A DNA stretch of 64,000 bases, taken from Streptomyces lacrimifluminis (GTDB lineage: Bacteria; Actinomycetota; Actinomycetes; Streptomycetales; Streptomycetaceae). A model generated the notes under the pieces. The model had not been told where the DNA came from. It searched no databases and worked only from the letters and a program-made list of their open reading frames with translations. The DNA is taken from positions 558,001 through 622,000 of the forward strand of contig NZ_BMMU01000001.1 in NCBI RefSeq assembly GCF_014646095.1, given 5' to 3'. Shown here one piece after another: positions 54,411 to 63,187 of the stretch (position 1 is the first letter of the stretch; every line of letters begins with the position of its first letter). The position numbers and the translations under genes are program-made.

Positions 54411-54785
54411 TCAGACCTCGATCTCCGCCTCGATCCGCTTCAGCTGGTGGCGGGCCATCGCCAGGTTGGAGCGGTTCATGTCGAGTACGAGGTAGAGGAA
54501 GAGGCCGTTGCCGCCGCGCCCCTTCATCATCCGGATCAGGTGGTACTGGCTGGAGAGCGTGATCAGGATGTCCTCGATCTCGCCCTTCAGGCCCAGGTGC
54601 TCCATGGTGCGCATCTTGGCGCGTACGACGTCGGTGTTGCCGGCGGCGGCGACGTTCAGGTCGAACGTCTTGCTGCCGCCCATGGTGCCCAGGGCCATGC
54701 CGCTGGTGTAGTCGACGAGTGCTACTCCGGTGGCGCCCTCGATGGAGGTCAGCGCTTCTTTCAACGCGGTCTCTGTGGTGGCCAT
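54411..54785 (-). CDS. Roadblock/LC7-domain protein
   Basis: 124 residues from the ATG at 54785 (GGAGAGGAAAACC before). The domain spans nearly all of it: LKEALTSIEGATGVALVDYTSGM, then VAAAGNTDVVRAKMRTME, EDILITLSSQYHLIRMM, and GLFLYLVLDMNRSNLAMAR. It is a small cytoplasmic module that in other systems contacts a GTPase (CvnB/MglB type). Fourth gene of a minus-strand operon. No partner GTPase is nearby. Confidence 0.9.
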   Translation of the reverse strand: MATTETALKEALTSIEGATGVALVDYTSGMALGTMGGSKTFDLNVAAAGNTDVVRAKMRTMEHLGLKGEIEDILITLSSQYHLIRMMKGRGGNGLFLYLVLDMNRSNLAMARHQLKRIEAEIEV

Positions 54786-54811
54786 GACGGTTTTCCTCTC
54801 CTGCTTCAGGT

Positions 54812-55327
54812 TCAACTATCAGTGGTGGTACGCGCGTTGGGCGTGGTTGTCGGTGTGCGTGGCGCGCGTGGGGTTCTGGTTCGGGTGGGCATGGGTTCGG
54901 GTGCCGTCGGGGGCGTGAGGGCCGGTCCGGCCGCTGCGGTGGCCGGTTCCGTCTCGGCCGCCGCGTCCACCAGTTCGCCGATACGCAGGCCGGCCCGGCG
55001 GCCCTCCAGGTGCAGTCGGCCGACGTTGACGCGGTCCTGGGCGAGCAGCGTCAGGACGGCGGTACGGCCCGCCGCGTACGTCGCGACATAGCCGTACACC
55101 CCGCGTATCAGCAGCTCGCGGAAGTCACCCTGGCCGGTGGCGTCCGCCATGCGCACGGCGACGCTGAGCGCGGTGGCGGTGAGCGCCGCGACCGTCTCCG
55201 GTTCGACCCCCGGGGTGTCCTGCACGAGGACGAGACCGTCGACGCTGGCCGCGAGCGCGCCGGTGAGCTGAGGGACGCGGGCCCGCAACCGGCGTAGTTC
55301 GTCCATGACTTCGGCCTCGGCTGCCAT
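54812..55327 (-). CDS. Roadblock-like protein with low-complexity tail
   Basis: 171 residues from the ATG at 55327. Residues 1-120 look like a roadblock fold (ELRRLRARVPQLTGALAASV, DGLVLVQDTPGVEPETVAALTATALSV, FRELLIRGVYGYVATYAAGR, AVLTLLAQDRVNVGRLHLEG). The last about 45 residues are Pro/Thr/Arg-rich. Third gene of the operon. Function by analogy only. Confidence 0.75.
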   Translation of the reverse strand: MAAEAEVMDELRRLRARVPQLTGALAASVDGLVLVQDTPGVEPETVAALTATALSVAVRMADATGQGDFRELLIRGVYGYVATYAAGRTAVLTLLAQDRVNVGRLHLEGRRAGLRIGELVDAAAETEPATAAAGPALTPPTAPEPMPTRTRTPRAPRTPTTTPNARTTTDS

Positions 55328-55364
55328 GAGCGTGTGTCTCCTCTCGGCACGCGGGCGCTGCCGT

Positions 55365-56237
55365 TCAAAGGGCCTCCAGCGCATCCCTGAGCCTCTTCAG
55401 CAGCGTGATGTTGGGGTCGGCGAACGACGGCGGCAGTGTCCCGGGGGGAGCCGGGGGAGCCGAGGACTCCGACGGTGGTGGAGGAGCGGGAGCAGGGGGT
55501 GGTGGCACGGCCTCCGGGGCTATGGCTCCCGCGGCGGCCAGGCGCCGTACGTCCACCAGGGTGTGGAAGGCCGGGCGGGCCAGCGCCAGGGCGATGTCCG
55601 CCGCCGTACGGACCCCGTCCACCAGGGCCAGTACGGCGTGCTGGCGGGCGGTGACCGTCGGCGTGGCCGGGCTGCCCGAGAGGAGCAACGGAGCGCTGTC
55701 GGGGGCCGGGTCGGGCCAGATGCGGTGCAACAGGGCGCGCCGGCGCAGGGTCTCGTGCTCCACCGCAGCCACCGGCACCGGGCGCACCGGGCCGAGCCAG
55801 TGCGTGTCCCCGTACCTGAAGTGCCCCGGCGTGCCGCTGGGCGCGAGGGCGAAGTACGCCGCGTCGTACAGCGCTCCCAGGTGGCACACCTCCAGGGCGC
55901 CCGCGCCGATCCGGCCGCTCTCGACGAGGAACCGCCCGACCCGGTGCAGCTTGCCGGCCGCGCCGACCGCGTCCCGCCAGCCCTCCGCGTCCAGCGTGCC
56001 GCGCGCCGTGAGCAGCACGTCGAGGCCCGGTACGGCCGGGCTCTCGGCATGCACGACCTGGCCGTCGGCCAGGTAGAGCGAGCCGCGTTCGCGGACCAGG
56101 ACGCCGGTGGCCCGCTCGGTGGCGAGCCGGCCGAGCATCGGCGAGACCCCTCCCCAGGCCCGCTGCCGGGCCGCGGCCTTGTCCCGCACCGGCAGACGTG
56201 GCGGCGGGGTCGTCAGATTCCTGTGCAGAGTCGTCAT
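55365..56237 (-). CDS. DUF4388-like protein
   Basis: 290 residues; start overlaps the previous gene's stop by four bases. Residues about 33-95 carry the DUF4388/PATAN pattern (LATERATGVLVRERGSLYL, ADGQVVHAESPAVPGLDVLL), followed by helical regions (RRRALLHRIWPDPAPDSAP) and a Pro-rich linker before LLKRLRDALEAL. DUF4388 modules occur in two-component and roadblock-linked proteins. Second gene of the operon. Confidence 0.75.
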   Translation of the reverse strand: MTTLHRNLTTPPPRLPVRDKAAARQRAWGGVSPMLGRLATERATGVLVRERGSLYLADGQVVHAESPAVPGLDVLLTARGTLDAEGWRDAVGAAGKLHRVGRFLVESGRIGAGALEVCHLGALYDAAYFALAPSGTPGHFRYGDTHWLGPVRPVPVAAVEHETLRRRALLHRIWPDPAPDSAPLLLSGSPATPTVTARQHAVLALVDGVRTAADIALALARPAFHTLVDVRRLAAAGAIAPEAVPPPPAPAPPPPSESSAPPAPPGTLPPSFADPNITLLKRLRDALEAL

Positions 56238-56671
56238 CCCAGCACCAGCCGTCCGGCCATCTCGCCGAGCCGGATGCGGGCCAGCGCGAGATTGCCCTCC
56301 GCGCGGGCCAGCCACAGGTGCAGGAACACACTGCTGTCGAAGCTCGTCGTGACGAACCGCAGAACGTGGTAGCTGTCGCGGTTGCTGATGATCAGGTCCT
56401 CGACCGGAGGATCCCGCTCCAGCCGGCCGCCGGTGAACTCACCGGTGTCGGCGGCGGCACCGGTGTCGTACTCCTCCTCCGGGGCGAACGCCCGGTGCTC
56501 GACGGCCAGCCGGGCCAGCTCGGCCGCCTCGGCCGCCATCGTCTCCGGATCACCGCCCGGGGATTCCCCGACGGTGCCCAGTGCCAGCCCGCTGGTCCAG
56601 TCGACCAGCGCGGCGCCCCGGGCCCCGGGCAGCCGCATGGCTTCCAGTAAGCACTCGTCGATTCCGGGCAC
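56234..56671 (-). CDS. Roadblock/LC7-domain protein (first gene of operon)
   Basis: 145 residues from a GTG. Resembles the 54411 protein: CLLEAMRLPGARGAALVDW, TSGLALGTVGESPGGD, DLIISNRDSYHVLRFV and FLHLWLARAEGNLALARI. It heads four genes with two ATGA overlaps or short gaps. Unlike cvn operons there is no sensor kinase, DUF742 or GTPase. Confidence 0.88.
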   Translation of the reverse strand: MPGIDECLLEAMRLPGARGAALVDWTSGLALGTVGESPGGDPETMAAEAAELARLAVEHRAFAPEEEYDTGAAADTGEFTGGRLERDPPVEDLIISNRDSYHVLRFVTTSFDSSVFLHLWLARAEGNLALARIRLGEMAGRLVLG

Positions 56672-56913
56672 CCTTGGCCCCTCCCGCCTGTCCCGCTCGC
56701 GTCCGTCCGGCTGGTGTTCGGCCGTCCCGCCTGGCGTTCGGCCGACAGATGTTCGGCCGAGCCGACGTTCGGCTGAGTGACGCAGACGCTACGCAACGTG
56801 TGCGCGAGGAGTGAGAGTTCTGGCATTTTCCGGTGGAACATGCGGCGGATGACTAAGGTAGGTCGACTGACCCCGTTTTCGGGGCAGTTGACCTGCATGG
56901 TCCCCGGAGTCCG
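56672..56913. promoter_or_regulatory. Promoter region of the roadblock operon
   Basis: Contains GTTCGGCCG words repeated (56717, 56737, 56752, 56768) in an inverted array around GGCGTTCGGCCGACAG. These could be regulator sites. No clear promoter boxes. Confidence 0.4.
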
Positions 56914-58356
56914 TCAAGGGCGTGCGGAGGGGAAGCCGGTGGGAGCGAGGGTGGTGAGCGCGGACGCGTGCGCCCCTCCGGATTCGGCCACGATCTCCGC
57001 GACGGTCTGCGGCTCCCGCACGACCGCGAAGGCGACCCTGCCGTCGGTCTCTTGGCCGCTTCCTTCGCCTCCGCCCGCGCCTCCGCCCGCGCCTCCGCCC
57101 GCGCCTCCGCCTGGTGCGAAGCCGTAGATCCCGGGCCGGGCGAGGGAGTTGTACGCGTAGTGGTGCGCGAAGTAGTACGCGCCCGTGTCCAGCGCCGCGG
57201 CGTAGTCGCCCTGTTCGAGCAGCGGCAGCTCACGCCCCTCGGCGAGCAGGTCACCCGAGAAGCAGGCGGGCCCGGCCACGTCCTGCACCACGTCGGCCCC
57301 GGACTTGGGGAGCCCCTTCCCGTCGTACGCGGCGATCCTGAGCGGCCACGACGCCGGCGCGTACACCGTCCGCGTCGCGACCTGCACGCCCGCGTGCGTG
57401 ACCGCGACCCGCCGCCCGCCGGCGCTCTTCGCGTACTCGACGCGCGCCACCACCGTGCCGTGCTTGGCCAGCAGTGACCGTCCGAACTCGGTGACCAGCC
57501 CGTACCGTCCCGAGAACAGTCCCGGCACCGCGTCGCCCAGCAGCCGGGCGTACTGCGCGTATGCCGGACTCGTCGCGTCCGACGCGAAGTTGACCGGCAG
57601 CCCGCCGCCGATGTCGAGGGTGTCGATCTGCCGCCGCCCGACCCGCCGGTTGATCTCCTCGGCGAGCGCGTACGTCTCCGCCACGCCCCGCACCATCAGG
57701 GACAGCGGGATGCCCTGCGACCCGGTGTGCGCGTGCAGCCTGGTCAGCCACGGGCGCTCGGCGTACGCCCCCACGATCCACTCGCGCGCCCCCTCGTCCA
57801 GCAGTGCGACCCCGAACTTCGAGGTCGCGGTGGCGGTGGACGTGGCCCCGATCGACCCTCCGCCGATCTGCGGATTCACCCGGATCCCGATCGGGGACCG
57901 GCTGGTCGCCGAGCCCATCAGCGCGTCGAGCCGGTCCAGCTCCTGCGGATTGTCGGCGTTCACGGCGATGCCCAGTGCCAGCGCCTCGCGCAGCTCGGCG
58001 GGCGTCTTGGCGGGCGAGTCGAGCACCGTCCGGTCCGGCGGCACACCTGCCGCCCGCGCCAGCGCCAGCTCCCCCGGGCTCGCCACCTCGGCCCCGATGC
58101 CCTCCTCGCGCAGCAGCCGCAGTACGGGCACCAGCGGGGTCGCCTTCACCGCGAAGGCGTGCAGGACGGGCGTCCCGGGCGCCACGACCGCCTCGAAGGC
58201 GGCGCGCAGTTCGGCGGCGGACTCGCGGATGCCGATGACGTCGAGCAGACCGACGATGGGTGCGTCGGCGCTGAGCAGCCCCTGCTCCACGGCGGCGCGT
58301 ACGGCTTCGTTCCGGCGGCCCGTGCGATCGGGACCGTTGTTCTCCGTGTTTTCCAC
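56914..58356 (-). CDS. PLP-dependent (DAP/Orn-type) decarboxylase
   Basis: 480 residues from a GTG after GGGGGAAGCA; an ATG at 58413 is in frame but has no ribosome site. Alanine-racemase-like barrel: PLP Lys in HAFAVKATPLVPVL, HTGSQGI, the glycine loop DIGGGLPVNF, and ELPLLEQGDYAAALDTGAYYFAHH (substrate-side residues). Family III decarboxylases act on meso-DAP, ornithine, arginine or lysine. The C-terminal section carries a Gly/Ala tandem tract (GGGA)4 from a 12-bp DNA repeat. Substrate not assignable. Confidence 0.87.
   Translation of the reverse strand: MENTENNGPDRTGRRNEAVRAAVEQGLLSADAPIVGLLDVIGIRESAAELRAAFEAVVAPGTPVLHAFAVKATPLVPVLRLLREEGIGAEVASPGELALARAAGVPPDRTVLDSPAKTPAELREALALGIAVNADNPQELDRLDALMGSATSRSPIGIRVNPQIGGGSIGATSTATATSKFGVALLDEGAREWIVGAYAERPWLTRLHAHTGSQGIPLSLMVRGVAETYALAEEINRRVGRRQIDTLDIGGGLPVNFASDATSPAYAQYARLLGDAVPGLFSGRYGLVTEFGRSLLAKHGTVVARVEYAKSAGGRRVAVTHAGVQVATRTVYAPASWPLRIAAYDGKGLPKSGADVVQDVAGPACFSGDLLAEGRELPLLEQGDYAAALDTGAYYFAHHYAYNSLARPGIYGFAPGGGAGGGAGGGAGGGEGSGQETDGRVAFAVVREPQTVAEIVAESGGAHASALTTLAPTGFPSARP
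57067..57114. repeat. Four tandem 12-bp units GCCTCCGCCCGC
   Basis: Units at 57067, 57079, 57091 and 57103 (last CCTGG) preserve the frame of the minus-strand decarboxylase and encode Gly-Gly-Gly-Ala repeats. Confidence 0.85.
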
Positions 58357-58445
58357 TGCTTCCCCCGTGGTGTCGGTCGGTATCGATCCATGTCGATGGG
58401 TCAAGCCAAACATTCGCGGCGCGCGCGTGCTGGGCCGAGAGGGTA

Positions 58446-58474
58446 TTGACTAGTTCTATTCAGAAGGTCAGGAT
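58446..58474 (+). promoter_or_regulatory. Promoter of the hut operon
   Basis: -35 TTGACT (58446) and -10 CAGGAT (58469) are separated by 17 bases, 52 bases before the hutU ATG. Fits the main vegetative sigma factor HrdB. Confidence 0.65.
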
Positions 58475-58525
58475 GTGAATATCAGCTGCAATAGTCGCCG
58501 GTTTCAGTCCGCTGGGAGGCAGACC

Positions 58526-60190
58526 ATGTCAGGACCCCGCCCCGTACGAGCCCCGCGCGGTACGGAACTGAGTGCCCTGGGATGGCAGCAGGAGGCCGCC
58601 CTGCGGATGCTGCAGAACAACCTGGACCCCGAGGTCGCCGAACACCCCGACAAGCTCGTCGTGTACGGCGGCACCGGCAAGGCCGCCCGCGACTGGCGCT
58701 CCTTCGACGCCATGGTCCGCACTCTGCGGACCCTGAAGCAGGACGAGACGATGCTCGTCCAGTCCGGCCGCCCGGTCGGTGTCATGCAGACCCACGAGTG
58801 GGCCCCACGCGTCCTGATCGCCAACTCCAACCTCGTCGGCGACTGGGCCAACTGGGAGGAGTTCCGGCGCCTGGAGGCCCTCGGCCTGACCATGTACGGG
58901 CAGATGACGGCCGGCTCGTGGATCTACATCGGCACCCAGGGCATCCTCCAGGGCACCTACGAGACCTTCGCCGCCGTCGCCGCCAAGAGGTTCGGCGGCA
59001 CCCTGGCCGGGACGATCACCCTCACCGCCGGCCTCGGCGGGATGGGCGGCGCCCAGCCGCTCGCCGTGACGATGAACGACGGCGTCGCGATCTGTATCGA
59101 TGTCGACCCGCGCGCCATCGACCGCCGTATCGAGCACCGGTACCTCGACGTGAGGGCCGACTCCCTGGAGCACGCCCTCCAGCTCGCGGTGGAGGCCCGT
59201 GACGCCCGCCGCCCGCTCTCCATCGGCCTGCTGGGCAACGCGGCCGAGCTGCTTCCGCGCATGCTCGCCGAGAGTGCCCCCATCGACATCGTCACCGACC
59301 AGACCTCGGCCCACGACCCGCTGTCCTACCTGCCGGTCGGCGTCGACTTCGACGACCTGGCGTCCTACGCGGCGAAGGACCCGGCAGGCTTCACGACCAG
59401 GGCACGCGAGTCCATGGCCCGGCACGTGGAGGCGATGGTCGGCTTCATGGACGCAGGTGCCGAGGTCTTCGACTACGGCAACTCGATCCGCGGCGAAGCC
59501 CAGCTGGCCGGATACGAGCGGGCGTTCGCCTTCCCCGGCTTCGTGCCCGCGTACATCCGCCCCCTCTTCTGCGAGGGCAAGGGCCCCTTCCGCTGGGCGG
59601 CCCTCTCGGGCGAGGCGTCCGACATCGCGAAGACGGACAAGGCGATGCTGGAGCTGTTCCCGGAGAACGAATCCCTGCACCGCTGGATCAAGATGGCCGG
59701 AGAGCGGGTCCACTTCCAGGGGTTGCCGGCCCGGATCTGCTGGCTCGGCTACGGCGAACGGGACAAGGCGGGCGAACGCTTCAACGACATGGTGGCGAGC
59801 GGTGAGCTGGCCGCGCCGCTGGTGATCGGCCGCGACCACCTGGACAGCGGGTCCGTCGCGTCTCCCTACCGGGAGACGGAGGCGATGCTCGACGGCTCCG
59901 ACGCGATCGCCGACTGGCCGCTGCTGAACGCGATGGTGAACGTGGCGTCCGGGGCGTCGTGGGTCTCCATCCACCATGGCGGCGGTGTCGGTATGGGGCG
60001 GTCCATTCACGCCGGTCAGGTGTCGGTCGCCGACGGCACGAAGCTGGCGGGCGAGAAGATCCGCCGGGTGCTGACCAACGACCCCGGGATGGGTGTGATC
60101 CGGCACGTGGACGCCGGGTACGACATCGCGGAGTCGGTCGCGGACGAGCGGGGTGTGCGGGTGCCGATGCGCGAGGGTGGTGACGCGTGA
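58526..60190 (+). CDS. hutU: Urocanate hydratase
   Basis: 554 residues; ATG at 58526 after GGGAGGCAGACC. NAD-binding loop [16 protein letters not shown] near 176, [17 protein letters not shown]-like region replaced by [12 protein letters not shown], and [20 protein letters not shown] near the C-terminus. It converts urocanate to imidazolone propionate, step 2 of histidine degradation. First gene of the operon; it overlaps the M20 gene by four bases (GTGA). No hutH or HutC-type regulator is visible in this window. Confidence 0.96.
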   Translation: MSGPRPVRAPRGTELSALGWQQEAALRMLQNNLDPEVAEHPDKLVVYGGTGKAARDWRSFDAMVRTLRTLKQDETMLVQSGRPVGVMQTHEWAPRVLIANSNLVGDWANWEEFRRLEALGLTMYGQMTAGSWIYIGTQGILQGTYETFAAVAAKRFGGTLAGTITLTAGLGGMGGAQPLAVTMNDGVAICIDVDPRAIDRRIEHRYLDVRADSLEHALQLAVEARDARRPLSIGLLGNAAELLPRMLAESAPIDIVTDQTSAHDPLSYLPVGVDFDDLASYAAKDPAGFTTRARESMARHVEAMVGFMDAGAEVFDYGNSIRGEAQLAGYERAFAFPGFVPAYIRPLFCEGKGPFRWAALSGEASDIAKTDKAMLELFPENESLHRWIKMAGERVHFQGLPARICWLGYGERDKAGERFNDMVASGELAAPLVIGRDHLDSGSVASPYRETEAMLDGSDAIADWPLLNAMVNVASGASWVSIHHGGGVGMGRSIHAGQVSVADGTKLAGEKIRRVLTNDPGMGVIRHVDAGYDIAESVADERGVRVPMREGGDA

Positions 60191-61728
60191 GCCAGGGTGA
60201 GGGCGGGGGCGGCGACTCCTCGGTGGGGGCGGGCGGTTCGTCGCCGACTACGGGTTCGGCCGCGCCCACCCTCCCCCACTCTCCACGCCGGGCGAGCGGG
60301 GGGACCCCCATCACCCCGCGGAACGACTGCCCACAGCCTGGCGTGCCGACCGTCCAGCCTGGCGGGCCGGCGGTGGAGCCTGGCACGCCCCCCGGCCAGC
60401 AGGGTGGGCCGCCTGCGCACCCGGGCGGGACAGCCGCACACCCCGGCCGCCCGACCACGCAGCCTGGCACGCCAGCCGTACTGCCTGGTGGGTCGGCCGG
60501 TGCCTCGTTCCACCAGATGTGGCGGGACCTTGCCCCCATCGGGCGCCACCCCGACTCCCGCGGCTACCGCCGCTACGCCTGGACAGGCATCGATCTCGAA
60601 TGTCGGGCCTGGTTCAAGGAGCAGGCCGAAGGACGGGGGCTGTCCTACGAGGTCGACCGGAACGGCAATCAGTGGGCCTGGCTCGGGGATCCCGGCGTCG
60701 GGGACGCCGTTGTCACCGGGTCGCATCTCGACTCCGTGCCCGATGGCGGGGCTTTCGACGGACCCCTCGGTGTCGTCTCCTCCTTTGCCGCGCTCGATGA
60801 ACTCCGGGGACGGGGCGTGCGGTTCGCGAAGCCGTTGGCCATCGTCAACTTCGGGGACGAGGAAGGTGCCCGGTTCGGGCTGGCCTGTGTCGGGTCGCGG
60901 CTCACCGCCGGGGCCGTCGGCGTCGAGCAGGCCCGGCTGCTGACCGACGGCGACGGGGTCACCCTGCCGCGGGCCATGGAGGCCGCCGGGTACGACCCGG
61001 ACGCCATCGGGCCGGACCCCGAGCGGCTCGCCCGCATCGGCGCCTTCGTCGAACTGCACGTCGAGCAGGGCCGGGCTCTCGACCTGAGCGGCGACCGTGT
61101 CGGCATCGCCAGCGCCATCTGGCCGCACGGGCGGTGGCGGTTCGATTTCCGCGGCGAGGCCAACCACGCCGGTACGACACGCCTCGTCGACCGTCGTGAC
61201 CCCATGCTGTCCTACGCCGAGACAGTCCTCGCAGCCCGGCGCGAGGCGCAGCTCGCCGGTGCCGTCGCCACCTTCGGGAAGATCAGCGTCGAGCCCAACG
61301 GCGTCAACGCCATCCCCTCCCTCGTACGCGGCTGGCTCGACTCCCGCGCCGCCGACCAGCACGCCCTCGACACCGTCGTCACCGGCGTCGAGAAGGCGGC
61401 CCGCGAGTACGCCGAGGCGCACGGCGTCGATCTCGACGTCGTCCGGGAGTCGTTCACCCCCGTCGTCGAGTTCGACCACGCCCTGCGCGACGAACTCGCC
61501 CGACTGCTGGGCCAGGACGGAAAGGACACCGAACTCACCGTCCCCGTCCTCGGTACCGGTGCCGGACACGACGCCGGGATTCTCTCCGGGAGCATCCCGA
61601 CCGCCATGCTGTTCGTGCGCAACCCCAAGGGCGTCTCGCACTCCCCGGCGGAGTACGCCGCCGAGGACGACTGCGTGGCCGGGGTGATCGCACTCGCCGA
61701 CGTACTGGAAGGGCTGGCCTGCACGTGA
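60187..61728 (+). CDS. M20-family amidohydrolase (allantoate/N-carbamoyl type) of the hut operon
   Basis: 513 residues. A Pro/Gly low-complexity N-terminus of about 105 residues (repeats of the type QPGxPxxxPGGP) is followed by the enzyme: [18 protein letters not shown], metal sites [11 protein letters not shown] (about 180) and [24 protein letters not shown], and [12 protein letters not shown]. It belongs to the allantoate amidohydrolase / L-carbamoylase group. In a hut operon the likely job is release of glutamate from N-formylglutamate, as HutG does elsewhere; this is inference. The extension is odd for the family. Confidence 0.85.
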   Translation: MSQGEGGGGDSSVGAGGSSPTTGSAAPTLPHSPRRASGGTPITPRNDCPQPGVPTVQPGGPAVEPGTPPGQQGGPPAHPGGTAAHPGRPTTQPGTPAVLPGGSAGASFHQMWRDLAPIGRHPDSRGYRRYAWTGIDLECRAWFKEQAEGRGLSYEVDRNGNQWAWLGDPGVGDAVVTGSHLDSVPDGGAFDGPLGVVSSFAALDELRGRGVRFAKPLAIVNFGDEEGARFGLACVGSRLTAGAVGVEQARLLTDGDGVTLPRAMEAAGYDPDAIGPDPERLARIGAFVELHVEQGRALDLSGDRVGIASAIWPHGRWRFDFRGEANHAGTTRLVDRRDPMLSYAETVLAARREAQLAGAVATFGKISVEPNGVNAIPSLVRGWLDSRAADQHALDTVVTGVEKAAREYAEAHGVDLDVVRESFTPVVEFDHALRDELARLLGQDGKDTELTVPVLGTGAGHDAGILSGSIPTAMLFVRNPKGVSHSPAEYAAEDDCVAGVIALADVLEGLACT

Positions 61729-63113
61729 CGCACCCTCATCAGGACCCGCATCGGCACCCGCATCCGCAGCGCACCTACTGGCTGGAGCACGCCTGGCTCG
61801 ACACCCACGTCGAGCCGGGCGTCGCCCTTGACGTCGAGGACGGCCGCATCGCCGCCGTCCGGACGGGGATCGACGCCCCGCCGCCCGGCGCCGAGATCCT
61901 GCGCGGGCTCACCCTTCCCGGGCTCGCCAACGCCCACAGCCACGCCTTCCACCGCGCCCTGCGCGGCACCGTCCAGGTCGGCTCCGGCACCTTCTGGACC
62001 TGGCGCGAGGTCATGTACTCCTTCGCCGACAAGCTGACCCCGGACAGCTACCACGCCCTCGCCCGTGCCGTGTACGCCGAGATGGCCCTCGCCGGCATCA
62101 CCGCGGTGGGCGAGTTCCACTACGTCCACCACGCCCCCGGCGGCACCCCGTACGCCGACCCGAACGCGATGGGCGAGGCCCTCGTCGAGGCCGCCGCCGA
62201 CGCCGGGATCCGCATCACCCTTCTCGACACCGCCTACCTCTCCGCCGGCATCCTGGACAAGCGCGGCGGACAGACCCCCAACCGCCACCAGCTCCGCTTC
62301 TCCGACGGCACGGCCGACGCCTGGGCGGAACGCTGTTCAGTTCTCAAGGAACGGGACCACGCGCGGATCGGTGCCGCCATCCACTCCGTACGGGCCGTGC
62401 CCGCCGGGCAGCTGGCGACCGTGGCCCGCTGGGCCGAGGAGCGGCGGGCCCCGCTCCACGTGCACCTGTCCGAGCAGACGGCGGAGAACGACGCCTGCCA
62501 GGCCGCACACGGATGCACGCCCACCCGGCTCCTCGCCGACCACGGGGTCCTCGGCCCCCGCACCACCGGCGTCCACAACACCCACCTCACCGCCGAGGAC
62601 ATCGCGCTCCTCGGCGGCAGCGGCACCGGCACGTGTATGTGCCCCACCACCGAACGCGACCTCGCCGACGGCATCGGCCCCGCCGTCGCACTCCAGCGCG
62701 CGGGCTCACCGCTCAGTCTCGGCTCCGACAGCCACGCCGTCATCGACCTGCTCGAAGAGGCGCGCGCCATGGAACTGAACGAGCGACTGCGCACCCGCAC
62801 GCGTGGTCACTGGACGGCTGCAGCCCTGCTCCGGGCAGCCTCCGCCGACGGCCACGCGGCTCTCGGCTGGGACGACGCGGGCACCCTTGAGGCGGGTGCG
62901 CTCGCCGACTTCACGACGATCGCGCTCGACTCGGTCAGAACTGCGGGGCCGGTGCCTCGCCTGGGAGCGGAGACCGCGGTATTCGCAGCGTCGGCAGCGG
63001 ATGTGCGCCATACGGTCGTGGCCGGCCGGCACGTCGTGCGGGACGGGGCGCACACCCTCGTCCCCGAGGTGCCGCAGGCGCTTGCGGCGGCTGTCGAAGC
63101 CCTGCGCGGCTGA
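61725..63113 (+). CDS. hutF: Formiminoglutamate deiminase
   Basis: 462 residues from a GTG overlapping the previous stop. A His-rich N-terminus ([15 protein letters not shown]) precedes amidohydrolase residues: [11 protein letters not shown] (metal HxH), [22 protein letters not shown], and [19 protein letters not shown] (Asp). It matches HutF, which deiminates formiminoglutamate to N-formylglutamate and ammonia, so this organism uses the two-step route needing a deformylase rather than HutG/E alone. Confidence 0.93.
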   Translation: MTHPHQDPHRHPHPQRTYWLEHAWLDTHVEPGVALDVEDGRIAAVRTGIDAPPPGAEILRGLTLPGLANAHSHAFHRALRGTVQVGSGTFWTWREVMYSFADKLTPDSYHALARAVYAEMALAGITAVGEFHYVHHAPGGTPYADPNAMGEALVEAAADAGIRITLLDTAYLSAGILDKRGGQTPNRHQLRFSDGTADAWAERCSVLKERDHARIGAAIHSVRAVPAGQLATVARWAEERRAPLHVHLSEQTAENDACQAAHGCTPTRLLADHGVLGPRTTGVHNTHLTAEDIALLGGSGTGTCMCPTTERDLADGIGPAVALQRAGSPLSLGSDSHAVIDLLEEARAMELNERLRTRTRGHWTAAALLRAASADGHAALGWDDAGTLEAGALADFTTIALDSVRTAGPVPRLGAETAVFAASAADVRHTVVAGRHVVRDGAHTLVPEVPQALAAAVEALRG

Positions 63114-63187
63114 ACCCCGTACGAACGCCTCCCGTACGCACCCCGCCGGTAAGTCCCCCCGCCCGGCCCGCCACCCACGAGGACGCC

